DNA from: JBBRWO01 sp964388455
Lineage (GTDB): Bacteria; Actinomycetota; Coriobacteriia; Anaerosomatales; JAAXUF01
DNA length: 64,000 nt
NCBI GenBank assembly: GCA_964388455.1
Contig: CAYMAN010000006.1
Coordinates: 1-64,000 of the forward strand
Direction of reading: 5' to 3'
This document shows, in pieces, positions 60,273 to 64,000 of this stretch (positions within the stretch are counted from its first letter, which is position 1; the number at the start of each line of letters is the position of its first letter). The notes below the pieces were generated by a model that searched no databases, had not been told where the DNA came from, and saw only the letters and a list, made by a program, of their open reading frames with translations. The position numbers and the translations under genes were made by a program.

Positions 60273-60962
60273 GTGCCACCGCCCGGGCATGAGCCCTCGG
60301 ATTTGTGGCCCTGGAGATTCGGGCGAAGCTACTCGTATCTCGCGCGCCCGCTCGTCCGCATCGTCTTAGGCGGTGGATCCGAGCCCCTCATCACCTGGGG
60401 ATACAGGCACGTCTCGGCTTCATCTCGTCATCTCGCTATGCAGATGGTGACCGGGCGGTTCAAAGGTCGCTCCCGAGAGATGAAGGAGCTTCAGGGCCGG
60501 ATCCTCCACCAGCACGGTGAGGCGTTCAATGACCGCGTTGCGGAGATACTCATGGAGGTCCCGCAGCTCCCGGTCTGGCCCAGATTCGACCTTCCCGCAC
60601 GGCTTGGGGACGTCGACGTGCTCGCATATGAACCGATGAGTAACCGACTGTGGGTCATCGAATGCAAGGACTTCCAGATGACACGAGTGCCTGCCGAGCT
60701 GCGCAACGACATCGAAAATCTCAAGACGGCGCAGGAGAAGCAGGCCCGGAGGACCGAATGGATTCGGAAGAACATCCCCAACGTCGCTGCACGTATTCGA
60801 ACCGATCTGCGGCATGATGTCGCAGTCGAGCCGCTCATTGTCATGTCGTCGCTTGTGTTGCCTGTTTACTTGGAGGAGCAACGAGTGCGAGTTGTACACA
60901 TTGACGACTTGCGGAAGCATATTGCTGGTCCCGCAGAGAATGCGGGTGCTCGTCGTCGATGA
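60273..60962 (+). CDS. PD-(D/E)xK nuclease-like protein, probably N-terminally truncated
   Basis: This 229-residue product contains L-G-D-V-D-V-L-A-Y-E-P and L-W-V-I-E-C-K-D, the D...E-x-K active site of restriction-endonuclease-like folds. The frame is open from 60237, and the codons before the GTG (R-L-S-L-E-A-R-E-V-F-E) look like ordinary protein, so this is probably the C-terminal part of a larger enzyme. Its 5' edge faces the damaged 5' edge of the IspH-like gene across about 50 bases, as if a recombination joined two remnants head to head. No Shine-Dalgarno is visible. It may be non-functional. Confidence 0.6.
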   Translation: MPPPGHEPSDLWPWRFGRSYSYLARPLVRIVLGGGSEPLITWGYRHVSASSRHLAMQMVTGRFKGRSREMKELQGRILHQHGEAFNDRVAEILMEVPQLPVWPRFDLPARLGDVDVLAYEPMSNRLWVIECKDFQMTRVPAELRNDIENLKTAQEKQARRTEWIRKNIPNVAARIRTDLRHDVAVEPLIVMSSLVLPVYLEEQRVRVVHIDDLRKHIAGPAENAGARRR

Positions 60963-61092
60963 CCTAAGGCAATCCAGAATGTGACAACGCGCACAGTCAC
61001 ACATCAACTGCCTGCGAATATGCGCTTGACGTCATGCGCCTCCTGACCCATTGTCTGACAGGACTGTTAATATCTGGGGTTGGGGGACTCGA

Positions 61093-64000
61093 ATGCACGC
61101 AAGCAAACGCCCGGTACTCGAGCGCGTTCTGTTCTCGTCGAACATCTCGTTCTTGCAGATTCGTCCACGCGCAGTGCGGATGGCATTCCTGAGACTGAAA
61201 TCTGCGTGTTCCCTCGTCCTCGCTCTGGTCCTTGCGGCAGGCCCTGTCCTCCAAGCGGCTCCGGCATTCGCATCCACGCCGGTGGCGACGACGAGCACCT
61301 CGACCGCGACCCCAACGCAAGGCTCCGCCGAAGCGACTGATTCTGCGCCTTCGGTCGAGCCGACCGTCCCACCCAAAGTGGTTCGTGAACTGACGGACCG
61401 TCGCACGGAGACCGCGACGCACAAGCTCCTGTCCGACGGCACCGTTCGCGCTGAGCTCTCTGCCTCGCCGATCCGCTTCAAGGATGACTCAGGGGATTGG
61501 CAGCCCATCATCACCGACCTCATCCCCGGGGATAGCGCGGGCGAGATGGTTTCTGCCTCCACGTCCGTCACCGCGAGCTTCGATACCCAGACCCCTGGAA
61601 AGGCCCCCGCAACCCTCGCCACCTCCGAGTATGAAGTCGGCCTAGACATGCTCGGTGCAACCGAGGGTGTTCGGATGGTCTACGGCGACAAGACCAGGTA
61701 CCTCGACGTGGTCCGAGACGCGGATCTTGAGTACCAGCCGACCCTCTCGGGCATCAAAGAGACCATCATCCTCAAGAGCGCAGCCGCGCCCTCGACGTTT
61801 CGATTCGCGCTGAACGCTCGCGGCCTCGAAATGCGTCAGGATCCCTTCGGCGGTTACGCGCTCTATGCGCCCGACCAAAGCGAGCCCGAACTCAGCCTGA
61901 GTTCGCTCCTGGTATTCGACTCAAGCGAGAACACCGCCACAGAGCCGGCAATCTGCCCAGACACGACCATGACGGTCGCCGCCGCCGGCGACGGCTCCTC
62001 GATCGTGACCTACGAGGTCTCACCCGAATGGCTCGCGGACCCGGCCCGCGTATTCCCGATCATGGTGGACCCGACGCTGTCTCGCGACCTGGACACCTTC
62101 GTTTCAAGCGAGTATCCCACTACCAACTACAACTCCTCCACCGAACTCAAATGCGGGTACTACGACGGGACCACGGGTCACAACCGCGCCTACGTCGGAT
62201 TCGACACGAGCTCGATTCCCAGTGGCTCGTACGTGAACGACACCAACTTCAAGATCCGCCAGTTTCATCAGTACTACACGAACAGCACGACTACCACGTA
62301 CCTTGGCCGTTTGCTCTACACCTTCAGCACGGGAACCACGTGGAACACCCAATCAAGCGTGATAGGCAGTCCCGGAGCCAAGACCGACATGGAGCTGAGC
62401 CAGTCGGTCACGGGACGCGATGTTGATGTGAACTGGGATGTCGATGCCATCGTTCAGTCATGGCTGACCAGCCCGGCGACGAACAAAGGCTTCATGCTCT
62501 ACCAGTCAGAGACCAGCTCGCAGAACACCACCCACTGGCGCAAGTTCCGCTCGGGCGAATACGCGACCTCCAGCCAGCGGCCGACTCTGGTTGTGAACTA
62601 CGACCAGCCGACCCACGAGGTATCGCAGTACGTCTCCAGCTATCGCGTTGGTGACACGGTGAAGGTGCAGGTCCTCGTGCGGACTCCGTACTACACCGCA
62701 ATCAACGACATCCGCACCCTCGTCAACTACACGGGCGGTGTTCCATCTCGCGAGCGTGGGTATCTGCGCTGGACCACTACCGACCCCAACTCCGCAAGTT
62801 GGGTCACGGTGGCTGGAGCGGGAGGCTACCTGTCCTACTACGCCGGGACGGGATACGGGACCGACAAGCTCACCCTTATCCCCTCGGAGTGCTCGTATGG
62901 TTCCAACTCGCTTGGAAACGACAGCTACAAGCGCGTTGTGTTCGCTTTCAAGATCAACGACAACTGGGGCGACGTTCAGGACAATGACCTTGACACGTGG
63001 TCGTCGATGACGAGTGGGTGGAGCACCGGCTGGGTGCATAACGACACCAATTTCGATGTCTTGCCCAAGATTGTCTCGGGCCTGAGCGCGACCACCACGG
63101 CGAGTGCCGGATGGTTCCGCGAGGTCGATCGCAATAGCGACGGTCGTGCTGACACGGCAAACGACAGAGCCGACGAGGGCCGCGGGTCGGTCTCCCTCAA
63201 CTGGAGCCCCTCGCCGCTGGCCGATGGATATCGCGTGTACGCGTTCGACGGTGCTTCCTATCGCAAGGTGGGTGAGACCCTCGGCAATACCTCCACGGCG
63301 TGGTCGAGCGCGGGAGGGCGCTTCTTCCCACAAGATAGCGACTACGTCTCGCGGGCCGATGACTCGTGGAGCGCCAACCCGTATGCGGCCGCCTCGCCAA
63401 TCGTCTCGGGAACCGAATCCGGCTCCATCACTACCGCCGACACTGGCGCAGGCGTGGTCGTCTCCGACGGCTCACATCTGTACTACCGCGCGTGGAGCAC
63501 CTATCCGGGACCGACCCAGTGGAAACGTGTCGGCTCCGGACTCAACGGCACGACAGCCGGTGGAGTGTCTACGGGAATCGGTCCTGACCTTGCCTCCAAG
63601 CGCATCATGTCGGCGTTTCTCCTCGACGGTGTGATCTACAACGGCTATGCGACATCGGCGACATCGATTGAGGGTGTGCCAGTCAGCGCTGCATCCGGCG
63701 ATAGCGGCACGCGCACACTTGCGTTCTCGGCACCGCTTCTCGATCGCACGACCGGCAGTGCCTTGTCCGGCGCATCGGCAAACGTGCTCCTCGCCGCCAC
63801 CGATGAGCGCATCTACTCGGTTGCTTACAACCGGAACGGCTCAGACGTCAAGGACGGCTTTAAGGTGCGCGCGTTCACGCGTGACGGCGCGTTCATCGCC
63901 GACCTCAGCATCCCATGCACTTCGTACCTGACCGACGGGGTCATGGCTGACGGCAACAATCTCTATTTCATGGAGTGGGGAGGCTCAAAGCGAATCACCA
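61093..64000 (+). CDS. Large secreted DNRLRE-domain protein (3' end outside window)
   Basis: The frame is open from 61093 to the window end, about 969 residues. ATG at 61093 has GGGGG 6 bases before it; ATG at 61180 gives a cleaner signal peptide (R-L-K-S-A-C-S-L-V-L-A-L-V-L-A-A-G, A-F-A cleavage) but has no Shine-Dalgarno. A Thr/Ser/Pro-rich lead is followed by a beta-rich region. A DNRLRE domain follows (D-T-F-V-S-S-E-Y-P-T-T-N-Y, A-Y-V-G-F-D-T-S-S-I-P-S-G, then V-Q-S-W-L-T-S-P-A-T-N-K-G-F), and beta repeats continue after it. DNRLRE proteins are surface or RHS/YD-repeat proteins of Gram-positives, so an RHS-like continuation is possible. TTGACG at 61026 and TTAATAT at 61067 may belong to its promoter. 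Confidence 0.85.
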   Translation, partial: MHASKRPVLERVLFSSNISFLQIRPRAVRMAFLRLKSACSLVLALVLAAGPVLQAAPAFASTPVATTSTSTATPTQGSAEATDSAPSVEPTVPPKVVRELTDRRTETATHKLLSDGTVRAELSASPIRFKDDSGDWQPIITDLIPGDSAGEMVSASTSVTASFDTQTPGKAPATLATSEYEVGLDMLGATEGVRMVYGDKTRYLDVVRDADLEYQPTLSGIKETIILKSAAAPSTFRFALNARGLEMRQDPFGGYALYAPDQSEPELSLSSLLVFDSSENTATEPAICPDTTMTVAAAGDGSSIVTYEVSPEWLADPARVFPIMVDPTLSRDLDTFVSSEYPTTNYNSSTELKCGYYDGTTGHNRAYVGFDTSSIPSGSYVNDTNFKIRQFHQYYTNSTTTTYLGRLLYTFSTGTTWNTQSSVIGSPGAKTDMELSQSVTGRDVDVNWDVDAIVQSWLTSPATNKGFMLYQSETSSQNTTHWRKFRSGEYATSSQRPTLVVNYDQPTHEVSQYVSSYRVGDTVKVQVLVRTPYYTAINDIRTLVNYTGGVPSRERGYLRWTTTDPNSASWVTVAGAGGYLSYYAGTGYGTDKLTLIPSECSYGSNSLGNDSYKRVVFAFKINDNWGDVQDNDLDTWSSMTSGWSTGWVHNDTNFDVLPKIVSGLSATTTASAGWFREVDRNSDGRADTANDRADEGRGSVSLNWSPSPLADGYRVYAFDGASYRKVGETLGNTSTAWSSAGGRFFPQDSDYVSRADDSWSANPYAAASPIVSGTESGSITTADTGAGVVVSDGSHLYYRAWSTYPGPTQWKRVGSGLNGTTAGGVSTGIGPDLASKRIMSAFLLDGVIYNGYATSATSIEGVPVSAASGDSGTRTLAFSAPLLDRTTGSALSGASANVLLAATDERIYSVAYNRNGSDVKDGFKVRAFTRDGAFIADLSIPCTSYLTDGVMADGNNLYFMEWGGSKRIT

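Noticed and set aside
61075..61092. TTGGGGG followed by ACTCGAA as a possible second copy of the tRNA-Glu end (attR)
   Set aside because: Only seven bases match the tRNA 3' end and the following bases differ, so chance is a sufficient explanation.
1..64000. CRISPR arrays, rRNA genes, insertion sequences
   Set aside because: No regularly spaced repeats, rRNA signatures or intact transposase genes were seen anywhere in the window.

Overview
The window is GC-rich bacterial chromosome (by eye well above 60% GC) with short intergenic gaps, frequent GTG starts and many 4-base ATGA overlaps. An actinobacterial source, most likely an anaerobic Coriobacteriia-type lineage, is suggested by a subtilase with three CWB2 cell-wall-binding repeats, an LTA-synthase-like sulfatase, a DNRLRE surface protein and the scattered purine cluster. 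This assignment is inference; no rRNA is present.

Region 1 (1-10127) holds mixed housekeeping genes: the end of a parvulin-type isomerase, a TetR/flavodoxin/NmrA operon with 4-base overlaps, a beta-carbonic anhydrase, a TudS-related protein, MscL with a zinc ribbon, a two-component system, and an hgcB/hgcA pair. The HgcA cap-helix motif NVWCAAGK and the two-cluster HgcB ferredoxin make this a recognisable mercury-methylation locus.

Region 2 (10303-36935) runs entirely on the + strand and is built around de novo purine synthesis: purC, purS, purQ, purL, purF, purM, purN and purH. Between them lie a Na,K-type P-type ATPase with two TrkA-like proteins, an LTA-synthase-like protein, the large CWB2 subtilase, a PabB/PabC fusion, an orphan ABC binding protein and an HTH-nucleotidyltransferase module preceded by phased direct repeats. 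A CheB-only methylesterase and an MscS channel follow.

Region 3 (38812-about 61000) begins with tRNA-Lys and tRNA-Glu and then turns into accessory DNA: a tyrosine integrase next to tRNA-Glu, a ParB-methyltransferase fusion and a terminase-small-subunit-like protein. Three very large genes follow: a metallophosphoesterase/coiled-coil/NTPase fusion, a 1200-residue helical protein, and a Cap4-like nuclease joined in frame to a STAND-type NTPase but interrupted by a TAA. After these come a decayed integrase, a membrane protein divergent from a DUF4062-type protein, a 5'-truncated IspH-like gene and a nuclease fragment. This looks like an integrated element or defence island. Its metallophosphoesterase-NTPase gene and interrupted nuclease-NTPase gene are the best candidates for an undescribed system.

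Region 4 (61093-end) is the start of a large secreted DNRLRE protein that stays open to the window end.
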